This document shows positions 37,204-48,558 of a stretch of 64,000 bases of DNA, one piece after another. Position numbers and translations under genes: made by a program. Under the pieces are notes generated by a model, which saw nothing but the letters and a program-made list of their open reading frames with translations, ran no database searches and had not been told where the DNA came from. Each line of letters opens with the position of its first letter. The first letter of the stretch is position 1. The stretch is from Tausonia pullulans. Its lineage: Eukaryota > Basidiomycota > Tremellomycetes > Cystofilobasidiales > Mrakiaceae. The stretch spans positions 744,001-808,000 of the forward strand of contig OX637626.1 of the NCBI GenBank assembly GCA_951802195.1, written 5' to 3'.

Positions 37204-38615
37204 ATGCCCATTGGACCCGCCCTGCCCCCACACCTCCAAGCCAGCCGCGGAGGCTCCCCCGAGGGCGAGAAGGAGACTGCTGCCGCATCGAGCTCCATCG
37301 GCCCTGCCCTCCCTCCTCATCTCCAGCAGCGGGCCGCCGCCGCCCAGAAGTCGTTGGCGGGAGGGGCCGGCGACGACGATGACTCCAGCGACGACGAGGC
37401 CGGCCCTGCCCTCCCGCCCCACATCCTGGCTGCCAGGAAGGCTGGCGTCTCCCCCTCCCCCGCCGTCGGACCCCAACGACCTCCTGTGGCCGGTCCCTCC
37501 CGCCCTCCTGCAGGCCCTTCGCGTCCTGTCGCTGGCCCTTCGCTTCCGCCGCCACAGTCGCGCTACCAGCTCGACTCGGATTCCGACGACGACGTCGTGG
37601 GGCCCAGGCCGTCTGCTCCTGGCGAGGACGACGGGTACTCGGCCGTACGAGACTTCGAGGAGCGCGAGCGCCGGTGGGCGAAGGAGCGTGAAGAGGCGGC
37701 CAAGCCGAAGGAGCTCAAGCGGGAGGAATGGATGCTCAAGCCGCCTGAGGCGAGCGATATCCTTAGCAGTACGTGATCTCTCGCTCCTCTTCGCTCTGAC
37801 TTCCTGGTCGGCGGTCGCTAGAGGCGGCCTGGACTGACGCGTCGCCGCCCCACCCGTCACGCCCGGCTTCCTTCGCTCGTCTAGACCTCGACCCGACCAA
37901 GGTCCCCAAGGGCCAAACGAGCTTTGCCCGGGTATCGGCCGCACCGGTCACGAAGGAGGACCAGAGCCTGTGGACAGAGACGCCTGCCGAGGTCCGTCTC
38001 ATTTCTTGAACGTATGCGGAGTGGTTCCAGACTGACGATGCTTCACTCCCCTTCCCCCAAACAGCGGATGCAGCGTCTGACGGACGAAGTCTCTGGCAAG
38101 CGTTCGCGCGCCGAAGTCTCCGCAAAGAACAAGCCCATGGATGAGGCCGAGGCGGACGAGATGCGTCGTCGGAAGCGGCGGGACAAGGAGATCAAGGACG
38201 AGATCGAGGCACACAACGTCCGTCCTTCACAGTCTCTCTCCGAAGTACTGACATGGTAACTGATGCACCTCTGTCCACAGTCGAAACATCGCTCGGCTTC
38301 GCTGCTCGATCAGTACGCAAAGAAGGAGAAGAAGAAGGGCGACGATACCCCCGCGCCCATCTGGGACCGAGACCTGCAGTGCGTCCCAGCGGTCTCTCAT
38401 CGTCGTTTCGCCGCTGATTGGTCTTTCTCTCTTTCTCATCAGCATGTCCGTAGCAGGGAAGCTCATGGACGATAACGATCGCAACGCCAAGATCATGGAT
38501 GCCAAGGGTCTCGGGGTGAGTGAGGTATGCGCCATCGCCTTTTTCTATCGCTTATTCCCCCCCCCCTCGGTTTCAGTCCCGGTTCGGTCATGGAAAGAGC
38601 GGAGCGTTCTCGTAA
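37204..38615 (+). CDS. GPALPP motif protein (GPALPP1-like, DUF3752)
   Basis: Three GPALPP motifs (IGPALPPHLQ at both ends of the first 45 residues and GPALPPHILAARK) are set in a Pro/Ala/Ser-rich N-terminus. An acidic block with DSDSDDDVVGPRPS and the conserved EREEWMLKPPEA-type block (KREEWMLKPPEASDILSS) follow. Next are LDPTKVPKGQTSFARVS, then WTETPAERMQRLTDEVSG and a Lys/Arg/Glu-rich helix. The DUF3752 core is SASLLDQYAKKEKKKG, IWDRDL-MSVAGKLMDDN and the tail SRFGHGKSGAFS before TAA (38613-38615). The family is nuclear and of unknown role, perhaps in mRNA processing. Five or six exons are needed. Confidence 0.85.
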
Positions 38616-38733
38616 TGCGATGAATGTACGATGATGCGCGAGAAGCCAAACAAGAAAGTCGTTCCATTAGGAAGTTCGTCGTTCAAAATCGTCGCTGCTA
38701 CATCACCTTCGCTCCCTGCATCCCACTCTCCCC

Positions 38734-41382
38734 TCACTTCTTCCCCTTACCCTTCTTCTTTTTCTTCGGCGTTCCTTCGTCCAAAGTCGCCGGCGTCGTT
38801 GTCGGCGGAAGCTCAATCGACCCACCCTGCATCTCCCCCAGCGCCGACGTCCCTCCACCTTCCTCCTTGTCCGCACTCTCAATCTTCTCCCTCGCCTCGA
38901 GGAAGAACATCAAGTCCCTCACTTCATCCTCCTTTTCCCTCGTTCTCTCCCTCTCCAACTCCAACTCCCTCTTCGCTTCCTCTAACTCTCTCCCTTTCCC
39001 TCTCACATTCTCCATCAGCCCCCGATTCATCTCCCTCTCGTCGGCCAACTCCCTTTCAAGCCTCCGAATCCGCTCCTTCTCCTTTAATCTCTCCTCCCTC
39101 GCAAGTATCCTCTCCAGTTGAACGTTGCGCTCCAGGAGCGACTCGTGCAGCGCTGAGTAGTATTGCCTTTGCGCGGAGAGTTGCCCGTAGAGGAGGTGCG
39201 AGTACTCGAGCGATATAGCCTCGAGCTTCTCCGTCGCAGCGGCGGGGGCGTATGCTCCACCTCCTGGACCGGCGGCGCCGGACGAGGAGCTGCGGTAGGT
39301 GGAGGAGGATGAGGGGAGCTCGACAAGACCACTGCTGCCGCCCTTGGAGGACTTGTCCTGGAGGAGGAGGAGCCTGTGGACATATTCGTCCTGCATTAGA
39401 AGGGACACATTGAAGCCTCGTGTGAGTAAGAAGGTAAAGAAAGAGACAAAGTCGCGAGGATGGATGGTAGGGACCCACCGCTTCGTAGTTCCACACCCTC
39501 TGCGTCTCCAGTTCAAGCGCATAGATGTGACCATGCCGCTCTGCATGCTTTTGGGCGTGCTTGCCCTCCGAGTACCTCCCGCACCCAACATTACCGCAGA
39601 TGAGGCAGATCCACAAGCTCTCAGTCGTCGAGCATGAGGCGCACGAGGATGGGCTCGCCCCTCCGCCGGTGCTTGCGGAGGCTGAAGGGTCCGGGAGGCC
39701 CGGTGGGGTAGACGTTGAGGAGTAACGGCATACGGGGCAGCGCGAGTCGGAGGCGCTCCATTGAGCGAGGCATTGGCAATGGAATGTGTGGTCACACTAG
39801 GAAGGAAGGGGGAGCATCAGCATATCGCTGACAGGGGAGGATCTCGACCCTTGGAACGCACTGGGACCGTCACTAGGCCTGTGACTGAAGAGTCCATCCG
39901 CTCGAGGCAGACTCTGGATGCTCGAAAATGGATCAGCATCGGCCAGTCTGTGAGCATGAGTTTTGTCTGCCACTCACGGGCATGTCGGGAGTTCGTAAGC
40001 GTCCTTGAGGACGTCAGTCGCGGGCAACATCGCCAGTCGCTCCGACTCGGGCTGGATAGGGAACGCCGGAGTAGGGACCGGGGGAGGTGCCTCCTCTTCC
40101 GAGGCTTGCGACGGCGACGAGTAGTGCGTCAGGACGCTTGAGATCCGGACGCAATGGCACTGTTCCGGCTGAGGAAAAGTGGGAAAGAAATTTCAGATTC
40201 AGCTCCAACCCATGGTCAACATCCCGCAGGCATACTCACCTCAAACGCCGTGAATGGCTGACAGGGACAGGTCGAGGAGTTAGACACTCCGAAAGTAACC
40301 ATACGAGAGAGGAGACCCACCTTGCCGTTGAATGTCTCGATGAACGCGTCCGCCTCCTCCTTCAGCCTGAACTTGAGAAGGACAATGCTTCGACTTGGAC
40401 TGACATCCCGGATCATCCTCAAGCACTCGAGATCTTCCGCGCTCCCCGAGACGAATTGGAGGAAGTCGGCCGGTGTCATCCACGATGGGACGGCAAGTAC
40501 GCAGGCGAGTGTCCCGTCGGATTCGTTCGGTGGCGAGCCGGCGATGACAACCGAGGCGGTGAGGTAGCTGGCCGCTGACTTGGACGGCGACCCGTCGATG
40601 ATCCTCTTGGAAGCAGTGTTCGAGGCATCGATGGCTGGTCTTGGGAAGGCATGACGGAAGAGATGAACAATCCCCGAGGACGTGAGGGTGGTCTCGCCCG
40701 ACGTTGGCTGCTGCTGCATCGTCTCAGACGACAGGAATGACGTTGAAGATGTCGCCATGGGTTTGGAATTGGACTCGCCAGATAACTTATTTAGAGCGTC
40801 TCGCGATGATATTGTCCCCTGCTTCCCAGGAGGTTGTGCCAGAGCGAGCGGGGGGAAGTCCACCCAAGAGACGGAAATGGGACCTCGCCGACCGACCGAG
40901 CTCTCGATCGGGCCAGTAGACGTCCCGCCTCCCACCGATGAACTCAGGGGCGAAGTGTTGTGCCTGTCTTTCGATGAGAGAGGACTCAGCAAGGAGGGCG
41001 GCTTGGGGGTCGGCGCAGTGGAAGGCCACGAGCTGGTGTTCGTCGCGCGGGTTGGCGGCGCAAGCGAGAGGGCGAGGGAGTAGAGGGACTCGGGCGGCTT
41101 GATTGGACTCTGAGGTGGATCTTCGGTGAGAAGCAGATCGGCCGAGGTCGCTAGGGAGGAGGTCTTGTCGTGGGACATGGGTGATGAAGGTGGAGGTTTG
41201 GTGGGAGAACAACGCGAGAGCCGCGACTTCGCGAGCTCCACGACGCGTTGACGAGCGTGGCAAGGGGCCTTGAACTTCAGGGCTGCGCTTGCCCTGGTAT
41301 GAGCATGTGGCGGCTCATCGAAAGGGGCAAAGTCGACCACCTTTTCAGGGCAATCTTGGAACATCATATGATGATCCAGCAT
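38734..41382 (-). CDS. ETP1: BRAP2/Etp1-type RING and UBP zinc-finger protein
   Basis: A ubiquitin-ligase-like protein. In order: a long Ser/Pro-rich N-terminus; an RRM-like BRAP2 domain (VVIAGSPPNESDGTLACVLA, DLECLRMIRDVSPSRSIVLL, EEADAFIETFNGK); a RING finger ([20 protein letters not shown], then HTFHCQCLAQW, CPVCR); a UBP zinc finger (LWICLICGNVGCGRYSEGKH, HIYALELETQRVWNYEA); and a C-terminal coiled coil (LLERNVQLERILAREERLKEKER and on) ending in a Lys-rich stretch PKKKKKGKGKK. Human BRAP binds ubiquitin and modulates MAPK scaffolding; yeast Etp1 acts in ethanol response. Start at 41380-41382, TAA at 38734. Confidence 0.92.
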
Positions 41383-41547
41383 AGATACTCAGAGATAAAG
41401 GAATGTGAATGACTGCCCGACCTAATGGCAACAGGACAAGGCGAGACAACAGAAATTTCAAACAATTACTATGAGGACTACCGGGGTATACGCTACAGCG
41501 TAAGGATATTCCTTGAGGAAGGAGGAAAGGTAAAACGCTGAGTGCGC

Positions 41548-43105
41548 TTAGGCCGAGGCAGCAGTAGCGCGGGAGTCGAAGGGGACTGAAGAGGTTGAAA
41601 ACGAGTGATTAGCTTGGATCGTTAGATGGTACAAGGCCAGAGAGGAGTTGCTCACAGTTGAGGATGATGGGACCAGCACTGAGAAGATAGGATGGCTAGG
41701 TAAGCTTGCGTTCAAGGGTCCAAGGGGATGGGCGCAGCAGATATACATACACAGTGTTCTCGTCCGTGAGCTTCTCGGCGCCGTCGACGGTAGTGATGAC
41801 TCCGTAGGCGTAGCCCTGGAGGCCAGTCGGGAGCGTGACGGATCCGTCGACGGCAATGGGGAGGACGTAGCTGCTGAGGCCGGAGAAGACGATGAGGCTC
41901 TCGCTCTTGCCGGTCTGCAGAGAGAAGCGGGCGGTGGCGAACGGGAGCGGACGATGTCAGTAACGGAAAGATGGACGGCAGAGAAGTACCAGCCCGAACG
42001 ACCGACTGCAACACTCACAGTCGCAAACTTGAGGTGAACCTTGTCGCCACCCTTGTAGGCACCGTCGATGGACGCAGCCGGGAAGGCTGTGACGGGGAGC
42101 TTCGGGTTGGTGTCCGGGCAGGAGGTGATGAAGGCGGCGGCGATCGAATAAACCTGGGAGAATCCGAGGGGCCTGGCGAGACAAGCAGAAGAGGCGAGTC
42201 ATCAGGACAAACTCATGCAGCCATGAGATTCTGTCAGGCACTCACGTGTCCTCGGGGCCGTTCCAGGCAGCGCCTTTGAGGACGGCCGAGCCGATCCAAG
42301 CCTGGTGGCGAGCCTCGACGGTGAGGATGGAGCCGGCGGCTGTAATGTATCCAGGGTTGGTGATCTGAAGAGGATTTGGGATTTGAGGGAGATATCAGAT
42401 GGCTTTTTCGACAATGAGACCAGCGATGAAGGAGACGAACCTTGTTCGCAGCACCGAGGTAGGCGGTGACTCCGACCTAGAAGCGAGGAAGCTTTGGCGT
42501 GAGCGAGCAATCTATGTGGTTAGACTACAATACGTACATTCTCTATGGCTCCGGCGAGGCCGAGGAAAGAGGCAACATCGCTGGAAGAGAGAGCATGGGT
42601 CAAAGGCGGAATATAAGAGCAGAATGATTCGAGAGATCCGGCCACTAACGTGTAGGGGAACTTGTACTCGCAGGGCTTGGTGGCGATCTCACCAAGGACA
42701 GACTGGAGAAAAGAGACATGCTGAGCCTCATGCTGTCCGACCTGGGCGATGCGGCCGCGGACCCAGCTGTGAAGAGGAGATGGGTCAGGACTGGCCGCCG
42801 TTTGATGAAAGCAAAGACTGTGCGGCTCACTCGGGGTAGCCGGCCTTTTTGAATGCCTTCGCGTCAAACTTGGCGAGGGCAGTCGAGTAGAAGTTGTTCT
42901 CAAGATGCTCGAGAGTAAGAGCGTACTGGAGGATGGCTGTTGAGTAAGAGCAACAGGGTCAGAGTCAGGGTCGGACTTGATTTGAAGGCAAGGAGATCAG
43001 GGACGTACTGATGTCGATGTCGTCGCGGCGGGCGAGAGGAGTCGGGGTGGCAGAGACGAAGGTGGAGGCGGCGAGGCCAGCAAGAGCGAGGGTGGCGGCG
43101 ATCAT
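41548..43105 (-). CDS. Secreted ferritin-fold protein, Rds1/stress-response family
   Basis: A signal peptide ([27 protein letters not shown]) precedes a ferritin-like helix bundle. Blocks: [65 protein letters not shown], and [19 protein letters not shown], whose Glu/His pairs (LEHLE, HEAQH, VEARHQ) could bind metal. The C-terminal beta-rich half ends [11 protein letters not shown] before TAA (41548-41550). Fission yeast rds1 is induced by adenine, nutrient and stress signals; its biochemical role is unknown. Seven or so short exons are needed. Start at 43103-43105. Confidence 0.87.
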
Positions 43106-45102
43106 TATAGATGAGTGAGTTCTGAGCAGGTAAGGAGTGTAAGAAAGTCTTGAGTAGAGTGTTGTTGCTGGTGAATTGGGAGTTGCAGATGGATGGAACA
43201 AAGCACACAACAACAATAGGGGCTTTTCAGGGCTGCGAGCGAGGGAAGAGAAAGGTCAGCGCGCGTCCGTTCATTGCAGGTGGCTGCTGCTGCGATCGTG
43301 GCGGCCCTCCGAAGACGCCGATCCGGGCCGAGGCACTTTCGATGAGTCCACATGACGAGGGGTTTTCGTCTTTGTGCTCATCAATCGGAAAAAGGAGTCC
43401 ACCTCCGCTGTCGAAGAATGTGCACAGGGATCGAGGGCAAACAAGCTGTCCAAATATCATATCATCAGCCGGTCGACGCGCGCCCGCAGGGTTCTCCGTA
43501 TTTTGTCTGGACAAGGAAGGAGAACGAAGAGGACGACGACGAAAGACGAGGGGTAACGAGAGAAGACAATCGCAGAGTATGCAAATAGAAGGTCGAGGTC
43601 CAGCGCGCACACATCGTGCCGAGTTCAGAGCTACTTACAAGCTGCGCCGATCCTGCCCAAACACATTCTGTCTCAAGGACGAAACAAACTTTTCGCGGGC
43701 CAAAAGCCTGTCGTCGGTTGCCCCGGACCTGCTCCGACTCTACACCGATTTGCAGGCGTGGTCAGTCGATCCGGACTTGCTGGCGGGCAAGCACGTCCAC
43801 CCGGAACCTTCGCGGCAGCTGTATAGCAGACCCAGAGCTTTGAGGCTATGCACCCTGTCACCATGGTCCGGCGAATGAACGGAAGCTGGTCAGCTCATGA
43901 TCGAGAGAGGAAAGAGCAGAATATGTGCCTTCGAGCGATCCTCGAGTGTCGGCGGCGGCCGCACGCTCGTTCGCCCCCTCATGCTTTCTCCTCTCCCCTT
44001 CCCCTCCCCCTCCCTCCCTTTTCTTCCTCTCCCTGTCACCGATCGTCTGTCCCCTTTACTGCCGGGGCCGAATTTATGATCGAACGGTAATTTCGTCGGG
44101 CGAGACTAATGGCGTGCTTGACTCATTCATCATCGGTGGCGTCTGCCCCGGTTTACCCAACCGACACTTCATCATGCGCAGCGAGCGACTAACCGTACGC
44201 ACCCCTGGTACTTGCATTGTTTCGTAAAGGGCCAACATGCACTGGAGACAGGGGGGAGTCAATCACTAAGATGAAGCAAGCAGAACACCACCCGACGGCG
44301 GCGACAGGAGCAAGGCCAGCTGGAGGTACTTAGAGCGTACGGCGCACTGGTCCATTGACCAAGGGCCGACAATGCCCCGTCACCTTTTGAGCGAGAGGTT
44401 ATCTCGAGAAAGACCTTCCGTTCTCTGGAGAGTCAGCGTCTTATGCGCATTGCCCCCTCGATTCTCGGTGGTTGTCACAGGCTCCCTCCTGTGCGTCACA
44501 ACCGGGCCCTCACATACACCCCGCTCGCACTCACCCCACGCGTCCATTAGGGGAAGGGGGTCTGGGCTGAAGGGCCGAAGGAGGGTCGATGCCCTCCGTT
44601 TGCTCTTCGCCCCTGGCCGCCCCAAGAGAGCGCGGGCGAGGCCAATCTCCGTGCTTTGCCCCAAGTGGTTGATCTATCTTTGTACCTGTCAGGGCACCCT
44701 CACCAACAGGAACCGATAGACAGGTCCTCCTCTGACGACGACCACCAGGGGAGCCCGTATAACAGAATGCTTCACAGCTGAGACTCTTGTGAACTCTCCT
44801 ACCGAACCCAAGACGGCGACAACCCAAGAGGACGACGCCCAGGGCGGAGACCCGCGGCTGGAGCGAAGAGCCAAGGATGGATGGCCTTGGCGTGCCAGGG
44901 CGCGCGCAAGTCTCTCTGTTCTCTTCTTGCAAGGGCTTTCTCCCTCAGTCTGACCCGCCACCCACCTGGCTCCTCGCTCGCTGTCCTCCAACCGCTTGTC
45001 TTCTTCTCTCCTCCCCCCTCCCCCTCCTCAGCCTTTTCCTTATCTCTTGCTCTTTCTCCAACTCTTCAACCTTAGTCTCTCACTTCGTTCTACTTCAGCA
45101 CC
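43106..45102. other. About 2-kb divergent intergenic region with hairpins, no gene seen
   Basis: The largest gene-free stretch, between the divergent Rds1-like and glycoprotein genes. Both code for secreted proteins. It holds three clear inverted repeats: GGTTGT..ACAACC with CACAGG/CCTGTG (44470-44503), GGAGGG/CCCTCC (44580-44597) and GCCAAGG/CCTTGGC (44870-44891). Open frames on both strands lack domains and have mixed composition. A C/T-rich leader precedes the glycoprotein ATG. It may contain long promoters or a non-coding RNA. Confidence 0.5.
44470..44503. repeat. Two-step inverted repeat (hairpin)
   Basis: GGTTGT (44470-44475) pairs with ACAACC (44498-44503). Inside it CACAGG (44476-44481) pairs with CCTGTG (44488-44493). 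The loop is CTCCCT and a four-base bulge (CGTC) lies on the 3' side. No T-run follows, so it is not a simple terminator. Confidence 0.55.
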
Positions 45103-47130
45103 ATGTTCTCTGCCATCGGCGCCGCTGCTCTTCTCGCCGGGTCGGCCTACGGCCAGGTCACCGCGACCTTCCCCAATGGTGTGACCAACCCGCCTGTGAG
45201 TGCTCGCGCTGGCTCTTTACCTCGATACCGATATCTGTGACGGCGACATTGGATTGTGGGCCTAGACGGAGGTCTTTGCCAAGGAGCAGGGCTGCCCTTT
45301 AGGCCAACATCTTACGAGGCTCGAGCTGATCGACCCTTCTCTCTTGCCTTTCCTCCCTCCTTCTCTTCTGTCTTCATGCGTGCTTTCCTCAGGCCCCCTC
45401 GCGTGCTGCTGCTGGCACGCCCGCCAATCAGACTTCGATGGCGCGTCTCCTCACGCTGAACGGCATCGGTACGTGGTGATGGTGCCCCTCTCCCCTTTCT
45501 CCCTTCTTCCCCTCGGCCCTCGCTTCCGGACCGAAACCGCCGCGCGGCTGGGGCCTTTGTGGCTGATCGTCGCCGGCCTTCACAACCATCTCTCCTCGTA
45601 GACGACTTCTGCCTCTTTGGACCCCCGGAGCCCCTCGCCGAGGCCGGCCAGGCCAACCTCATCGGCAACGTCGAGCCCATCGTCGTTGCCTACTGTCTCC
45701 AGCAGAGGAACAACGCCCGTCTCATCCCTGACGGCACTATTTACTCGGCGCACTTCATCAAGGTGGGCCGTGGTCACTACTCCTGCTCTGTTTCTTCGCT
45801 AAACCATATAATTCATCCTTCTCCAGACCCCTCTCTATGTCCAGGTTTGTCTCTTTGTTTTGCGGACTGGCAACACAGAGGCCGGAACTGACCCCGCGTC
45901 TTCTTCCTCCATCACACCTTCTTCCACCGTTCCTGTCCCTATCTACTCGTCCGTCAACCACTCTAGATCCAGGGTTACTTTGACGGAACGAAGATCAACA
46001 TTCCTTACGGCGACGACGGAGGAGAACTTGACCCCCACGGTGCTGAGAACCTCGGCAACCCCGTCGGTGGCAACGTCACCTCAAATGTGTCGGGTCAGGA
46101 TGTCTTCTACGAGGAGTGGATGTCGTGAGTCTACTTGACGAAAAGGGTGCGAAGAACATGTGTTGATGTAGTCCCGATCTAGTTTCATGTCGTACAACCA
46201 GTTCTGTCTCCGCATCTGCACCGCCGAGACATCCTCCGTCTCCGCCGCTCTCCAGTGCGAGCATGAACTCGACATCATGGGCTGCCAGGTTTGCCAGTTT
46301 CGTCAATAATCCATGTGCGCAAATCGTTGCTGATCTTATGTTCTTTGTTTTGGCCAGTTTGTCATGTAAGTCGCGTGTCCTTGTCTCGTCTCAGATCGCC
46401 CCATTCCTTCGGCTAACCCCATCCCGGCTCTCCTCCAGGCCTGGAGATTACACCAACAACTCTTTCACCTCGTGCGAGGGAGACGCCGCTGCTCCTCCCG
46501 GTCTCTACCCCCTCCCGGGCGGCGGTACTTCAACCTTGTTGGTGCCACCGTTCCCTCTCGCTCGCATTTTAAGCTGACCCCTCTTCCTCTTCACATAGCC
46601 GTCAGCTCTACACCGGAACCTATGTTGACGGCGCTGGAGCCCCCCAGACCTACACCGTTGGAAACTCCATTACCCGTTCGTCTGGTCTGTCCGTTGCCCC
46701 AGCTCGGCCCTGATCGCTAATCTTTCTTCTCCCTGCAGCGGCCGCTCCTTTCTCCACTCCGGCCACCTCCAACTGCCAGACGTTCACGTCTATTGGAAGT
46801 GCGTCGTGCTAGTCGTCCAGCTTCTGTGGCGCGCCCCCTTGACTAATTATCTGCCTCATAGACGGAAACACCGGACTCGCCGTCGCTACCCCCCGTCCCT
46901 CCTCGTCCGCCGGGGCTTCTTCCGCCGGGGTTTCGTCTGGCGCCTCCGCTTCGGCTTCCACCACTGGTGCTGCCTCATCGCGGGCTTCTGGCCCTGCCGC
47001 CAGCGCCTCCGCCTCTGCTTCGGCTGCCCCCGCCTCTGGAGCTGGCGCCGTCGTCCCCACCACTGGCGTTCTCGGTCTCGCCCTCAGTCTCGCCGCTGTC
47101 GGCCTTGGAGGTCTCGCCCTCGTCCTTTAA
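45103..47130 (+). CDS. Macrophage-activating-glycoprotein-type secreted protein, GPI-anchored
   Basis: Starts MFSAIGAAALLAGSAYGQV, a signal peptide. The mature part has VTATFPNGVTNPP, then SRAAAGTPANQTSMARLLTL and DDFCLFGPPEP. Next are IVVAYCLQQRNNARLIPDGT, KINIPYGDDGGELDPHGAEN, SFMSYNQFCLRICTAETSS and DIMGCQ-FVM-PGDYTNNSF. Cys residues are frequent and N-glycosylation sites several. A Ser/Ala-rich stalk and a hydrophobic C-terminus (VLGLALSLAAVGLGGLALVL) fit a GPI signal. This basidiomycete family is known as a surface glycoprotein of unclear function. An 8-nt exon (46358-46365) and an 18-nt exon (45827-45844) are needed; a 6-nt exon (TE) near 45268 is also possible. TAA 47128-47130. Confidence 0.85.
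46358..46365 (+). other. 8-nt microexon in the glycoprotein gene
   Basis: TTTGTCAT lies between introns ending GGCCAG and starting GTAAGT. It supplies F-V-M at the join GCQ-FVM-PGDYTNNSF. The frame is lost if it is skipped. Confidence 0.8.
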
Positions 47131-48558
47131 GCACCCTTTTAATCTGTCTCATTGCGCCTATCTGTGCTTCTGTGTTCCGATTGCTCTTCCCTTCACCCTA
47201 GTCTCTCGGCTATTCCGGAGGCTTTTACCTAGTTTCCTTGTCGGCTCCACCTCGTCATCGCTGGACACTCTTGCTCTCGTTGCTCTTCTTACTCCTCTGC
47301 CTCGCTGGTGGTCAACTTCAATTTCATACACATTACGGCATTTGCTACGGACGCCAATGGCCGCCCTTTTTTTCATTACTACGTTCCTTTTTGCATAGCT
47401 TCGGTTGATCCAAAACCTAAACCACATTCCTTCATCACCGTCCGCTGAGTCGAGAGTCATGCGACTGAGGTGAACATTTGGGCAGGCCAATCAGCGAAAA
47501 GTTGAGCTATGAGATAGGGAGAGATCCTGTACGAATATGCCCTGAAGGCGGAGGGAGTCATTCGCGAGGGCGAGCTAGGTGAGGATTTGTAGTTCAACCT
47601 GTCCTCTCTTTTCGTTCACAGGTCTATCGGTAAATCTGGCCTGTACTTCATCTCCAGAAGCGTTTGATACCTACACGGTCCTAGCTCGCCAGTCAAGCGA
47701 ATGCTGCGCGCTGTGGTATGACATCAGTGCCACGCCCCGCTCACGACTATTGGGGAAATCGCCCTCGCTGTGCTTATCCTCTGCTCAAACCCGTTATATA
47801 CCTTCACAATTGAATTCAAATTTATCAAATCCGTCCTTTCTACCCTCTCAGCTTTTGCAAGGGCGAACGATGAGTAGCCACGCCCCTCAAGCCCTCGCAA
47901 GCTCCTCCTCTATCCTTTCGATGGCCATTAAGTCCGCCTGCTGGGATGGCTGCAACGGGGTTTCACGACTCGGCTGCCATCGCATCTCATGGGAGACATT
48001 CCTGCCCCAAGGGTCCGCTCGATGTCATTTGGAGGACAGAATAGCTTGGCATGCACGCGAAGGGAACTTCGGCCAGGATATAAGGGTTTCTTCTCTTCAC
48101 ATTTTATCTCACTGCTGAATCTGGTTGACCGCCTGGTTCGATCCGCAGCCCATGCAATGTCCAGTCGACCGCCGTTTCGTTCCTCTCTTTCTACTTCCTC
48201 CCATGAAGTCTCTCAATCGCGGATATGTGTATTTAAGTAAACATTTAGCGCGTGGATTTTGTCTTCTAGCAAAAGAGTCGGGATCTCCACCGACTTATGC
48301 TCCTCCTCGAAGGAACTGAAGAGACTGCGACGGCCTTGCGATTGAGTTGGATGTAAGAGAACATGTGAAGAGAGAGGCTCGCGTCACCGACGGGTCCCCG
48401 CCCTCTCAGCTTGCCGGAGGCGTCCTTTCGGCAGCCTCCCTTGCCTCCTCCGTTCGTCTTGGCCTCTCCCAACCATCACTACTCGGACCTTCTGCTCGTC
48501 CGCACCCCATCAACCAAATCTACATCCATCCTTCTACCCCACGAACGTTCTGCCCATA
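47131..48558. other. Intergenic before the phospholipase D gene
   Basis: A 1.4-kb gap. It is richer in A/T than its surroundings (e.g. 47800-47830) and has no recognised coding region. An open frame at 47579-48118 has ordinary low-quality composition and many Cys/Ser, with no domain. A GGTTCGATCC box at about 48138 resembles a tRNA B box, but no cloverleaf forms. The 3' UTR of the glycoprotein gene and the phospholipase promoter should lie here. Confidence 0.5.

Noticed and set aside
44531-44932. 133-codon minus-strand open frame
   Set aside because: It runs through the hairpin cluster and has no recognisable protein features.
47579-48118. 179-codon plus-strand open frame
   Set aside because: No domain, no splice logic, Ser/Cys-heavy composition; treated as chance in a promoter region.
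48125-48160. tRNA-like B box (GGTTCGATCC)
   Set aside because: The flanking bases do not form a T-stem and no acceptor or anticodon arms can be drawn.
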